A stretch of DNA of 16,253 bases from an uncultured Enterocloster sp. (lineage in GTDB: Bacteria; Bacillota; Clostridia; Lachnospirales; Lachnospiraceae). A program made the translations under genes and the position numbers. Positions 1-6,753 of this stretch are shown one piece after another (the stretch's first letter is position 1; each line of letters starts with the position of its first letter). The notes under the pieces were generated by a model, which searched no databases, was not told the origin of the DNA, and worked only from the letters and a program-made list of their open reading frames with translations. The stretch is taken from the NCBI GenBank assembly GCA_944382045.1, contig CALWMT010000024.1, forward strand, positions 1 through 16,253, in the 5' to 3' direction.

Positions 1-369
1 GCAGGAGCGCCGGCCCATTTCATGACCATGGTCAAGCAGCAGGGCGCCCTTCTAGCCAAGGGACGCCTCCTGGGCATCCAGTTTGACGCGCTCTTCACCG
101 ACGGACTCTATCAGAAAATCAGCGAAAATGCCATCCGCACCGCCAGCCGGCTCCAGGACGCATTTTTAGAAAAGGGATATGAGCTTTATCTTAAATCCCC
201 CACCAACCAGATCTTTGTGGTGCTGGAGGATGCGCGCATGAAAGAGCTGAGCCGCCATGTCTCCTTCAGCTTCTGGGAAAAGCGGGACGAGACCCACACC
301 GTAGTGCGATTTGCCACCAGCTGGGCCACCCGGATGGAGGATGTGGAGGCGCTTATCGCGCTGCTGTAG
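1..369 (+). CDS. Low-specificity threonine aldolase / beta-eliminating lyase, C-terminal part (5' truncated by window edge)
   Basis: The reading frame is open from base 1 to the TAG at 367-369, so 122 codons of the 3' end are present. The protein shows a conserved stretch of the PLP-dependent threonine aldolase family: KQQGALLAKGRLLGIQF, then LYQKI, then the TNQIFVVL strand, then VVRFATSWATRMEDVEALI at the C terminus. Family members are about 340 residues, so roughly the first two thirds, including the PLP lysine, lie outside the window. The family cleaves threonine or allo-threonine to glycine and acetaldehyde in the cytosol. An internal ATG at 22 is not a plausible start because the family match runs upstream of it. 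The last 17 bases overlap the 3' end of the convergent arsR-family gene, and no terminator hairpin is visible between the two. The family call is confident; the exact substrate is not. Confidence 0.9.
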   Translation, partial: AGAPAHFMTMVKQQGALLAKGRLLGIQFDALFTDGLYQKISENAIRTASRLQDAFLEKGYELYLKSPTNQIFVVLEDARMKELSRHVSFSFWEKRDETHTVVRFATSWATRMEDVEALIALL

Positions 370-721
370 GACAGGCAGTCTCCATCAGCTCCTCAATCAT
401 GCGGTGGAGCAGCCTGACCTGCGGCGTGTCCGCCGCCTTATAATATACCTCTTTTCCCTCCCGGCGGCTGATAATCAGGTCCCCCGCCCGCAGCTGCTTT
501 AGGTGGTGGGACACCGCCGGGCTGCTCATCTGCACCATAGCGGACAGATTGATCACGCACTCCTCGCAGTGGCACAGCAGCCAGAAAATGCGCAGACGGC
601 TTGCATCCCCCAGCTGTTTAAAGATATCCGAAGCATTCTGAAACATCTCCGGGCTTGGCATATCGTCCAGCGCCTTTTCCATAGCCTGTCCGTGATCGTG
701 AGGCAGTGTCATATATTCCAT
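353..721 (-). CDS. ArsR/SmtB-family metal-sensing repressor
   Basis: A 122-residue winged-helix protein of normal size for the ArsR/SmtB family. Residues about 27-47 carry the FKQLGDASRLRIFWLL helix. Residues 60-79 form the recognition helix-turn-helix (SAMVQMSSPAVSHHLKQLRAG). Residues 82-95 form the beta-wing (LIISRREGKEVYYK). Candidate metal ligands are H8/D9/H10 near the N terminus, the C50-C52-C55 cluster in the position of the ELCVCDL box of CadC/ArsR sensors, D98 and H106 in the last helix, and C117. It starts at ATG 719-721 behind AAGGAGG (727-733). It lies divergent from the HMA and P1B-ATPase genes, the usual arrangement for a sensor that represses metal efflux until metal binds. The metal specificity (Cd/Zn/Pb or another) is inferred from the ATPase type. 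Confidence 0.92.
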   Translation of the reverse strand: MEYMTLPHDHGQAMEKALDDMPSPEMFQNASDIFKQLGDASRLRIFWLLCHCEECVINLSAMVQMSSPAVSHHLKQLRAGDLIISRREGKEVYYKAADTPQVRLLHRMIEELMETACPTAAR

Positions 722-736
722 AAAATCCTCCTTGGG

Positions 737-754
737 CAGTCTGAGAGCAGACTG
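737..754 (-). promoter_or_regulatory. Perfect 7-bp hairpin in the arsR-gene leader
   Basis: CAGTCTG (737-743) and CAGACTG (748-754) form a perfect inverted repeat with an AGAG tetraloop. It sits between the short leader ORF (stop at 766) and the ribosome-binding site of the arsR-family gene (727-733). No T-run follows, so it is not an intrinsic terminator. It may affect access to the ribosome-binding site or RNA stability. Confidence 0.45.
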
Positions 755-765
755 GATCTAACATC

Positions 766-795
766 TCAATAGAAATTTCTGCGTAGTACCATCAT
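766..795 (-). CDS. Possible 9-residue leader peptide ahead of the arsR-family gene
   Basis: On the - strand an AAGGAGG (800-806) stands 4 bases before an ATG at 793-795. It opens a reading frame of 9 codons (MMVLRRNFY) that stops with TGA at 766-768. A perfect 7-bp hairpin (737-754) and then the ribosome-binding site of the arsR-family gene follow. The spacing and strength of this site match the authentic sites in the window, which is why it is listed. No homology can be claimed for so short a peptide. It may be a regulatory leader peptide, or the remains of an alternative start region. Confidence 0.35.
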   Translation of the reverse strand: MMVLRRNFY

Positions 796-847
796 ACCGC
801 CTCCTTTTTTTAATATCAATATCCTGCAAAATATTTTCTCCCGCCTA

Positions 848-876
848 TTGACTTTTCCCCACAGCAGGCATATAAT
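848..876 (+). promoter_or_regulatory. Sigma-A promoter of the metal-efflux operon
   Basis: TTGACT (848-853) and a consensus TATAAT (871-876) are separated by exactly 17 bases, pointing towards the HMA and P1B-ATPase genes. Transcription would begin near 883, about 55 bases before the first start codon. Confidence 0.85.
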
Positions 877-885
877 CAAATTATC

Positions 886-905
886 AATTAAACATATATT
901 TAATT
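886..905 (+). promoter_or_regulatory. Candidate ArsR-family operator
   Basis: AATTAAACATATATTTAATT is a 20-bp palindrome with one mismatched pair, and its arms are AATTAAA and TTTAATT. It lies immediately downstream of the -10 box and covers the predicted start of transcription. A dimeric SmtB/ArsR repressor bound here would block transcription. Assigning it to the neighbouring regulator is inference from position. Confidence 0.6.
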
Positions 906-938
906 ATTCAAATGTATCAGCACAAGGAGGAGCATACT

Positions 939-1157
939 ATGAAAAAGTCCTACAAGATCGACGTAGACTGCGCAAACTGCGCGAACAAGATGGAGGCAGC
1001 TGCGCAAAAGACGCCTGGGGTGAAGAACGCCTCTGTCAATTTTATGGCGCTTAAGATGCAGGTGGAGTTTGAGGAGGGACAGGATCCCAAGGCTGTGATG
1101 CAGGCTGTCCGCCAAAACTGCAAGAAGGTGGAGGACGACTGCGAGATTTTCTTATAA
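939..1157 (+). CDS. Free-standing heavy-metal-associated (HMA) domain protein
   Basis: A 72-residue protein that consists of a single HMA ferredoxin-like fold. It begins MKKSYKIDVDCANCANKME, giving a CxxC metal site at C11-C14 in the usual first loop. KTPGVKNASVNF and the closing beta strand follow. A further C66-type cysteine lies near the C terminus (EDDCEIFL). ATG 939-941 is chosen over the in-frame ATG at 912 because AAGGAGG (924-930) stands at ideal distance before it and the HMA fold starts right there. The P1B ATPase gene begins 36 bases downstream. Because that ATPase lacks an N-terminal HMA domain, this small protein probably supplies it in trans as a cytosolic metal donor or regulatory subunit. 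The fold is certain; the partnership is inferred. Confidence 0.9.
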   Translation: MKKSYKIDVDCANCANKMEAAAQKTPGVKNASVNFMALKMQVEFEEGQDPKAVMQAVRQNCKKVEDDCEIFL

Positions 1158-1193
1158 AAAAAGTCCGAAAACAGCTTTCAAGGAGGCACTGTC

Positions 1194-3080
1194 ATGAATA
1201 AAAAGCAGAAAACCATGCTCCGCCGCATTCTGGCGGCAGCGGCTATGCTGATTGCCCTGCAATTTATCCCTGCAGCAGGGGCCCTACGGTTTGTTTTGTA
1301 TATGATCCCCTATTTTACCATCGGGTATGATATACTCATCAAGGCCGGCAAGGGCATCAAAAACCGCCAGGTCTTTGACGAGAGCTTTCTGATGGCTGTA
1401 GCCACCGTGGGAGCCATCGCCCTGGCTCTCTACGGGGGAAGCGGGGATTACACCGAGGCCATCGCCGTCATGCTCTTTTATCAGGTGGGAGAATGGTTCC
1501 AGAGCTGCGCGGTGGGCAAGAGCCGCAGAAGCATCAGCGAGCTCATGGACATCCGCCCGGACTATGCCAACATTGAGAGGGATGGGCAGCTGGAGCAGGT
1601 GGATCCGGATGAGGTGGAGATCGGAAGCATCATCGTGGTGCAGCCTGGAGAAAAGGTGCCCATCGACGGCATGATCGTGGAGGGTGTCTCTACCCTGAAT
1701 ACCAGCGCTCTCACCGGCGAGAGCCTTCCCCGGGATGCCCAAGCAGGAGATGCCATCATCAGCGGCTGCATCAACATGACAGGTGTCCTGCGAATCCAGA
1801 CCACCAAGGAGTTTGGGGAATCCACGGTCTCCAGGATTCTGGATCTGGTGGAGAACGCCAGCTCGCGCAAATCCCGCTCCGAGGCGTTTATCTCCCGGTT
1901 CGCGCGGATCTACACGCCTGCGGTCTGCTATGCGGCCCTGGCCCTGGCATTCCTTCCGCCCATCGTCCGCCTGGCCGCTCTGGGACTTCCCGCTGACTGG
2001 GGAACATGGATTTACCGGGCTCTCACCTTCCTCGTCATCAGCTGCCCCTGCGCCCTTGTGATCAGCATTCCCTTAAGCTTCTTTGCGGGAATCGGCGGGG
2101 CCAGCAGCGCGGGCGTCCTGGTCAAGGGATCTAATTATCTGGAAGCCCTGTCCCAGGCCGGGATCGTTGTCTTTGATAAGACCGGCACCCTGACACAGGG
2201 CGTATTCGAGGTGAGCGGCATCCACCACAGCGAGATGGAGAATGAAAAGCTCCTGGAATACGCGGCTCTGGCGGAGAGCGCCTCCTCCCATCCCATCAGC
2301 AGGAGCCTTCAGAGGGCCTATGGAAGGGAGCTTGACCGCAGCCGGGTATCGGATATCCAGGAAATCAGCGGAAACGGCGTCACTGCCAAGGTGGACGGCA
2401 TTCCCGTCGCCGCCGGCAATGACAAGCTCATGGAGCATCTGGGCATTTCCTTCATCCCCTGCCACTCCGTGGGCACCATCATCCACATGGCGGTAAATGG
2501 CGCCTATGCCGGACACATCCTCATCTCCGATATTGTAAAGCCCCACTCAAAGGAGGCCCTGGCAGCCTTAAAGGCTGCTGGTATCCGCAGGACTGTCATG
2601 CTCACCGGCGATTCCCGCAGAGTGGCGGAGGCTGTGGCAGAGGAGCTGGGCGTGGACGAGGTGTACAGCGAGCTTCTCCCCGCTGACAAGGTTGCCAAGG
2701 TGGAGGAGCTTCTCAAGGCAAAGCCTGCCAAGGAAAAGCTGGCCTTTGTGGGAGACGGCATCAATGATGCTCCTGTGCTCGGCCGCGCGGACATCGGCAT
2801 TGCCATGGGGGCCATGGGATCCGATGCTGCCATCGAGGCCGCCGACGTGGTACTCATGGATGACGATCCCTTACAGATTCCCAAGGCCATCAGGATATCC
2901 CGCAAATGCCTGGGCATCGTCTACCAGAACATTGTGTTTGCCATCGGCATCAAGCTCATCTGCCTGGCCCTCGGCGCCGTGGGCATCGCCAATATGTGGC
3001 TGGCCATATTCGCGGATGTAGGCGTCATGATCCTTGCCGTGTTAAACGCCATACGAGCTCTTTTTGTAAAAAAACTATAA
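1194..3080 (+). CDS. P1B-type heavy-metal-translocating ATPase (Zn/Cd/Pb efflux, CadA/ZntA type)
   Basis: A 628-residue membrane pump. The sequence shows the actuator TGES at 174-177, the transmembrane metal-site CPC at 284-286 ([11 protein letters not shown]), the phosphorylated D328 in DKTGTLT, the P1B signature H366-P367 (SSHPISRSL), and GDGINDAP from G520. The last transmembrane region reads [23 protein letters not shown], with D608 in the position of the essential aspartate of ZntA. Together CPC and this aspartate indicate group P1B-2 (Zn2+/Cd2+/Pb2+) rather than copper. There is no N-terminal HMA domain: the protein starts almost directly with membrane helices, and the HMA is encoded by the gene just upstream. 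It starts at ATG 1194 behind AAGGAGG (1180-1186). The stop codon overlaps the ribosome-binding site of the amidohydrolase gene, so the two are probably translationally coupled. Confidence 0.95.
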   Translation: MNKKQKTMLRRILAAAAMLIALQFIPAAGALRFVLYMIPYFTIGYDILIKAGKGIKNRQVFDESFLMAVATVGAIALALYGGSGDYTEAIAVMLFYQVGEWFQSCAVGKSRRSISELMDIRPDYANIERDGQLEQVDPDEVEIGSIIVVQPGEKVPIDGMIVEGVSTLNTSALTGESLPRDAQAGDAIISGCINMTGVLRIQTTKEFGESTVSRILDLVENASSRKSRSEAFISRFARIYTPAVCYAALALAFLPPIVRLAALGLPADWGTWIYRALTFLVISCPCALVISIPLSFFAGIGGASSAGVLVKGSNYLEALSQAGIVVFDKTGTLTQGVFEVSGIHHSEMENEKLLEYAALAESASSHPISRSLQRAYGRELDRSRVSDIQEISGNGVTAKVDGIPVAAGNDKLMEHLGISFIPCHSVGTIIHMAVNGAYAGHILISDIVKPHSKEALAALKAAGIRRTVMLTGDSRRVAEAVAEELGVDEVYSELLPADKVAKVEELLKAKPAKEKLAFVGDGINDAPVLGRADIGIAMGAMGSDAAIEAADVVLMDDDPLQIPKAIRISRKCLGIVYQNIVFAIGIKLICLALGAVGIANMWLAIFADVGVMILAVLNAIRALFVKKL

Positions 3081-3091
3081 GGAGGCATACC

Positions 3092-4435
3092 ATGGATCCT
3101 ATCGAACAAAAGATCATTCAGCTCATTGAAGAGCACAGAGAAGACATCATCCAGATCGGCCGCTCCATCTGGGAGTATCCGGAGCTGGGCTACAAGGAAT
3201 TTCGGACCTCCAAGCTGTTTACGGAGTTTATGGAAAAATTTGGACTTCCAGTAGAAAGAGGGCTGGCCATCACCGGCGCCAAGGCATATCTCAAGGACAG
3301 GAATATGGATGGCCCCACCATCGCCCTCATCGGCGAGATGGATGCCCTTCCCATGGCCGACAGCCCTTACGCCAATCCAGAAACCGGGGCCGCCCACTGC
3401 TGCGGCCACAATGCCCAGATGGCCGGGATGATGGGCGCTCTTTTCGCCCTGTCCGACCCCGAGATAAAGGAAGCCCTGGATGGCAATGTGGTGTTCTTTG
3501 CCGTTCCCTCCGAAGAATATGTGGAGATGGAGTTTAAGCACAATCTCATGAAGGAGGGGAAAATCCGCTACGGCGGCGGCAAATCTGAGCTTATCCGCCT
3601 GGGCGCCTTCGACGACATCCACATCGCCGTAGGCCATCATATTGCCCCCGAGACCACGGTATCCATTTCCAACCACAAAACCACTGGATTTTTGAGCAAG
3701 CTCGTCCGCTACGAGGGCATCTCCTCCCATGCTGCAGACGCCCCGGAGCGCGGTGTGGACGCCCTCAATGCAGTCAATCTAGCCCTCCACGCCCTCCAGC
3801 TTCAGCAGGAATCCTACCGCGACCAGGATACAGTCCGCGTACACGGATACATATCAAACGGAGGAGAGGCCATGAACATCATCGCTGACACAGCGGTCAT
3901 GGAGTACTCCGTCCGAGCCAACAATATCCCTGCCATCGAGGATGCTGACCGCAAATTTGACCGTTCCATACGGGCCGGCGCTGACGCTACCGGCTGCGGA
4001 GCCAGCATTATCACTATGCCTGGCTATCTTCCCACGATTCCTGTGAAGGATACGCGGGCGATTCAGGAGGCCGCCGCAGAGGGGGCCGGCTCCTATCCGG
4101 TGATGGAGGAGGCTCCCGGAAAAATATCCGGCGGATCCACGGATTTCGGCGATGTATCCCACCTGCTTCCTCTTTTGCAGTTCAACACCGGCGGCTACTC
4201 CTGCGAGCTCCACAATAAGCAGACCCATCCTGTGGATGAATATCTGGCCTATGTCGTCACTGCCAAGATATTTGCCCTCACTGCATATAAGCTTCTGAAG
4301 AATAAGGCGGATTATGGAAACGCTCTCATCAAGAGCTGCAGGCCCGCCATGACAAAGGAGCAGTACCTTCATTACATGGAAGCGCATAACGAGACACGAA
4401 CCATTCCCATGGAGCCAGTTATATTGAAATCATAA
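3092..4435 (+). CDS. M20 family metallo-amidohydrolase (AbgB / aminobenzoyl-glutamate hydrolase-like)
   Basis: A 447-residue cytosolic metal-dependent hydrolase of the M20D group, which includes p-aminobenzoyl-glutamate hydrolase subunit B and related amidohydrolases. Visible site residues are D84 (GEMDALPM), H106 (CGHNAQMAGM), E141-E142 (PSEEYVEMEF), H182-H183 (VGHHIAPE) and H374 (CELHNKQTHP). A dimerisation lid begins near residue 200 (GFLSKLVRYEGISSHAADAPERGVDALNAV). It starts at ATG 3092 behind AAGGAGG (3079-3085). An open frame upstream reaches 2906 but lies inside the ATPase gene and is rejected as a start. The gene begins 11 bases after the ATPase stop and shares its transcript and terminator. 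Why a peptidase-like enzyme is coupled to metal efflux is not evident: it may be a metalloenzyme affected by the same metals, or it may act on a metal-chelating amide. The substrate is unknown. Confidence 0.9.
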   Translation: MDPIEQKIIQLIEEHREDIIQIGRSIWEYPELGYKEFRTSKLFTEFMEKFGLPVERGLAITGAKAYLKDRNMDGPTIALIGEMDALPMADSPYANPETGAAHCCGHNAQMAGMMGALFALSDPEIKEALDGNVVFFAVPSEEYVEMEFKHNLMKEGKIRYGGGKSELIRLGAFDDIHIAVGHHIAPETTVSISNHKTTGFLSKLVRYEGISSHAADAPERGVDALNAVNLALHALQLQQESYRDQDTVRVHGYISNGGEAMNIIADTAVMEYSVRANNIPAIEDADRKFDRSIRAGADATGCGASIITMPGYLPTIPVKDTRAIQEAAAEGAGSYPVMEEAPGKISGGSTDFGDVSHLLPLLQFNTGGYSCELHNKQTHPVDEYLAYVVTAKIFALTAYKLLKNKADYGNALIKSCRPAMTKEQYLHYMEAHNETRTIPMEPVILKS

Positions 4436-4452
4436 GTACCATTCAGCACAAA

Positions 4453-4506
4453 AGCTCCCGGCTGTCCGGACACAGAACCTGTCCGTTCAGCCGGGAGCTC
4501 CTTTTT
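4453..4506. terminator. Bidirectional intrinsic terminator of the metal operon and the small membrane protein gene
   Basis: AGCTCCCGGCTG (4453-4464) pairs perfectly over 12 bp with CAGCCGGGAGCT (4488-4499). A T-run (4502-4506) follows on the + strand and a shorter T-run on the - strand. It lies between the convergent amidohydrolase and small membrane protein genes. Confidence 0.9.
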
Positions 4507-4733
4507 CAGAAAATATAGCTGCCGGGAGCCACACATCTTTTTGCCCTTGTCCTTGTCCAGCAGGCACAATGCAGAGCTCTTCCTTTTACGTAATGCTCCT
4601 TCCTCCTTATATCCTCATCTGCCAGCTCGGCCTCTCTCCTAACACTGCTCATAAAGCCATCCAGCTTCGACACAGCATAATATCCAAATACGGCAATCGC
4701 GATAAACACGCCCAGCAAAATAAGCTCTCTCAT
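4506..4733 (-). CDS. Small single-pass membrane protein, unknown function
   Basis: A 75-residue protein with one hydrophobic helix at residues 4-21 (LILLGVFIAIAVFGYYAV). A charged cytosolic-type tail follows, with an acidic and basic stretch at 31-51 and three cysteines at 56, 58 and 67 (HCACW and RTRAKRC). It starts at ATG 4731-4733, with AGGGGAGG and AGAAAGG just upstream. The stop abuts the T-run of the shared terminator, as expected for the last gene of a transcription unit. It follows aroD by 124 bases, so it may be co-transcribed with it or have its own promoter in that gap, where I see no clear -35/-10 pair. I do not recognise the family. An overlapping frame (4639-4827) is less likely because it has no comparable ribosome-binding site. 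Confidence 0.65.
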   Translation of the reverse strand: MRELILLGVFIAIAVFGYYAVSKLDGFMSSVRREAELADEDIRRKEHYVKGRALHCACWTRTRAKRCVAPGSYIF

Positions 4734-4857
4734 CCTTTCTGCCTCCCCTCACAATGGATTTAAATGACTTCTTACTTATCATTATCCACATTTCGTCTAA
4801 AAGAGGCATTAATATCCTTACTCTCATATAAAGAAAGCATTAAGATGAGTACATCCC

Positions 4858-5616
4858 TCAAAGTGCCTGATGGATTACCTCCAGCACCCGCTTCAATTTC
4901 CCCGCGTCGATCTGTCCCGGCGCGGAGGCCGCACGCAGCGCTCCAAAGGTCAGACAGCTTCCGAACACCTCACCGGACAGGCGGCTCACCAGGCCCTGTC
5001 CTCCCATGGACATAGTGATCACCGGGATATCCAGTCTGTCGGAGGCCTCCGCTGTGGCGGAGAGCAGGGTCAGCACATCCTCCTTGGAATGGGGCATCAC
5101 AGCGAGCTTTGCCGCATCCGCCCCCAGGGCCTCCATCCTCCGCAGGCTTTCGAGGAGCTCCTCTCTGGGCGGAGTCTTCAAAAAGTCATGCTTAGACAAA
5201 ACCACCCGTATGCCCCGGCTGTGCGCTCTCTCCAGCAGGCGCCGGACTGTCTCCTCCCCGGCGGACAGCTCCACATCCACTGCCTGGGCTGCCTCTGCCT
5301 CCACCACCTCCGAGAGAAGACGCTCATAGTCCGCCAGGGAAATGCTTCCATTCCCCCCCTCTTCTCTGCGCCGGTACGTAAACAGCAGCGGCCGCCCATC
5401 CAGCTTCCCCCGCAGGCGCTCCGCAATTGCGGGTGCCGCGGCCATTCCGTCTGTCTGCTCAAGACAGTCTGCCCGCCATTCCGCCAAATCCGCTGAACCT
5501 TCGGCGCACAGCGCCGCCTCCTCCATCAGCTCCTCTATGCACTTTCCCACAAAGGGAACGCAGATCTTGGGGCTTCCCTCCCCTAACACGAGCTCTCCCA
5601 ATCTCACGGTACGCAT
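4858..5616 (-). CDS. aroD: Type I 3-dehydroquinate dehydratase
   Basis: A 252-residue TIM-barrel enzyme of the shikimate pathway that dehydrates 3-dehydroquinate to 3-dehydroshikimate through a Schiff base. Key residues fall almost exactly at the numbering of the enteric enzymes: E46, R48 and D50 (EWRAD), R82 (TYRRR), catalytic H143 (SKHDF), Schiff-base lysine K170 (AKLAVMP), R212 (SRLSGEVFGS) and S231-Q235 in the closing SAPGQ loop. The protein is full length and appears functional. It starts at ATG 5614-5616 with AAGGAAG upstream. It lies 47 bases behind the AraC-family gene on the same strand, so it may share that transcript. No other aromatic-pathway gene is adjacent, although trpB2 lies further along the window. 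Confidence 0.95.
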   Translation of the reverse strand: MRTVRLGELVLGEGSPKICVPFVGKCIEELMEEAALCAEGSADLAEWRADCLEQTDGMAAAPAIAERLRGKLDGRPLLFTYRRREEGGNGSISLADYERLLSEVVEAEAAQAVDVELSAGEETVRRLLERAHSRGIRVVLSKHDFLKTPPREELLESLRRMEALGADAAKLAVMPHSKEDVLTLLSATAEASDRLDIPVITMSMGGQGLVSRLSGEVFGSCLTFGALRAASAPGQIDAGKLKRVLEVIHQAL

Positions 5617-5663
5617 TTCTATCTCTTCCTTTCATTTTTTCTTTTCACAGCTCTAAACGCATA

Positions 5664-6494
5664 CTAAAAAGCACCGCTCCGGTCCATATCCGGCAGAGCC
5701 GCAGCCCTGCGGTCCGACGGCGCCGCGCCAAACATCTTTTTGTATGCCCGGAAAAAGCTGGAATAATCTCCAAATCCTGCCTTCGCTGCGGCCTCCGCCG
5801 CCGGAATTCCCTCAATCAGCTCTCTCCTCACCCGCGCCATCCGTTTGTACAATATGTACCTCGCCACTGTGGTTCCCGTCGTCCGCTTAAAAATTGCCGT
5901 CAGATGGTTCTTGCTCATATAGAACCTTGCTGCCAGCCCCTCCAGCGTCAGAGGCTTGTCCAGATTCTGGTTGATATATCCGATGATTTCCTGGATCTGT
6001 CCCCCCCGCCCCTTTTGGGAATCCCGCGCCGAGTATATTGCAAAAATCCTTATCAAAATCGCCAATATCTGTGTGCGGATTGCAATGTCCTGAATCTCCT
6101 TTTTATAGGAGCCGCAGTCCTCCAGCGCCTTGAAATACCATTCCATAGCAAACTGCTCCTCAAAGCAGCTCCAGTCAGAAGCCAGGGGCTCTAAGATCTT
6201 CTCCCGCTCCTCCTGACTCAAAAGCTCCGGCACAAAATGGATCCGCAGCCTGTAATACTCGCTGTCATCCATGATCTGAAGCCCATGAAAGCAGTTTGGC
6301 GGAATGATAATAAGACTTCCCGGCCGCGGCTTATAGCTGGTTCCCTCAAGGAAATAGGTCACATTTCCCTCAATCATATAATAAATCTCATAGCTGTTAT
6401 GGCAGTGCATCTTATACTCGATATCCGCCGCATCGCTTCGTGTCCTCGTATACATTGCCAGCTCTGTTTTAAAGCTCTCCTCCTGATACAACAA
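5664..6494 (-). CDS. AraC-family transcriptional regulator with N-terminal cupin sensor domain
   Basis: A 276-residue regulator. Residues about 20-100 form a cupin: HCHNSYEIYYMIEG gives H30, H32 and E36, and IIPPNCFHGL forms the second motif. Residues about 165-265 hold the double helix-turn-helix of AraC proteins. The first is LTLEGLAARFYMSKNHLTAIFKRTTGTTVARYI; the second runs to GFGDYSSFFRAYKKMFGAAPSDRR, close to the family signature. The start is TTG at 6492-6494. It stands 6 bases after AGGAGG, whereas the first ATG (codon 14) has no good ribosome-binding site and would cut into the cupin. It is divergent from the AEC transporter gene, which it probably controls, and upstream of aroD. The ligand is probably a small organic or sugar-like molecule, but it is unknown. 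Confidence 0.9.
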   Translation of the reverse strand: MLYQEESFKTELAMYTRTRSDAADIEYKMHCHNSYEIYYMIEGNVTYFLEGTSYKPRPGSLIIIPPNCFHGLQIMDDSEYYRLRIHFVPELLSQEEREKILEPLASDWSCFEEQFAMEWYFKALEDCGSYKKEIQDIAIRTQILAILIRIFAIYSARDSQKGRGGQIQEIIGYINQNLDKPLTLEGLAARFYMSKNHLTAIFKRTTGTTVARYILYKRMARVRRELIEGIPAAEAAAKAGFGDYSSFFRAYKKMFGAAPSDRRAAALPDMDRSGAF

Positions 6495-6520
6495 AAACCG
6501 CCTCCTGAATTATTACCTCT

Positions 6521-6548
6521 ATCTTACCAAAAAATGTGCGATTTGCAA
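6521..6548 (-). promoter_or_regulatory. Promoter of the AraC-family gene
   Basis: Read on the - strand, TTGCAA (6543-6548) and TAAGAT (6521-6526) are separated by 16 bases, pointing into the AraC-family gene. The -35 box lies inside the TTTGCAA inverted repeat, which suggests autoregulation. Confidence 0.55.
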
Positions 6549-6582
6549 TATTTCTTTTGCAAATCACAATGGCTTTTTGCAA
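6540..6582. promoter_or_regulatory. Candidate AraC-family operator: TTTGCAA repeats
   Basis: GATTTGCAA (6540-6548) and TTGCAAATC (6557-6565) form a perfect 9-bp inverted repeat around an 8-base centre. TTTGCAA also occurs three times in direct order, starting at 6542, 6556 and 6576. It overlaps the -35 region of the AraC-family gene and lies just upstream of a + strand -10 element at 6593. That suits a regulator that represses itself and activates the divergent unit. Confidence 0.55.
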
Positions 6583-6592
6583 GGGATCCGTC

Positions 6593-6598
6593 TATACT
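6593..6598 (+). promoter_or_regulatory. Weak, possibly activator-dependent -10 element (TATACT)
   Basis: TATACT stands without a good -35 box, and the hexamer at 17-base spacing is TGGCTT. The last TTTGCAA repeat ends 10 bases upstream. This is the pattern of a promoter that needs an AraC-type activator. It would drive the small ORF at 6617 and, on read-through, the AEC gene. Confidence 0.4.
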
Positions 6599-6616
6599 AT
6601 ATCCCGTAAGCAGGAA

Positions 6617-6676
6617 ATGCAAACCGAAAGGCGCATACCTTTCATACATTTATCCCCCCTTTTAAACATTTTTTAA
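6617..6676 (+). CDS. Possible 19-residue leader peptide between AraC-family and AEC genes
   Basis: ATG 6617 opens a 19-codon frame (MQTERRIPFIHLSPLLNIF) that ends TAA at 6674-6676. A perfect terminator hairpin starts seven bases later. A short AGGA lies only a few bases before the ATG, so the ribosome-binding site is poor. The position between a promoter-like element and a terminator resembles a leader-peptide attenuator. The amino-acid content does not point to a single regulatory amino acid. Coding is uncertain. Confidence 0.3.
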   Translation: MQTERRIPFIHLSPLLNIF

Positions 6677-6682
6677 TAGAAG

Positions 6683-6714
6683 GATCAGGCATCCCCAGTG
6701 CCTGATCTTTTTTT
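6683..6714 (+). terminator. Intrinsic terminator in the leader of the AEC gene
   Basis: GATCAGGCA (6683-6691) pairs with TGCCTGATC (6699-6707) around a 7-base loop, and seven T follow. It has the quality of a real terminator. No annotated gene on the + strand precedes it, so it must end a short transcript or attenuate the transporter gene. Confidence 0.85.
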
Positions 6715-6753
6715 GGCTAATCCGAAAAAATTATTTTCCTTCCGCTCCATCCG

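Noticed and set aside
912..938. Earlier ATG for the HMA protein
   Set aside because: The ribosome-binding site lies between it and the ATG at 939, and the extra residues do not belong to the fold.
2906..3091. In-frame extension of the M20 hydrolase into the ATPase gene
   Set aside because: It is a shadow frame of the ATPase. The start at 3092 has an ideal ribosome-binding site and family N terminus.
4639..4827. 62-codon - strand frame overlapping the small membrane protein
   Set aside because: No good ribosome-binding site, and its product lacks the coherent membrane helix of the alternative frame.
5427..6194. 255-codon + strand frame opposite aroD and the AraC-family gene
   Set aside because: Low-complexity, proline- and arginine-rich product across two real genes on the other strand.
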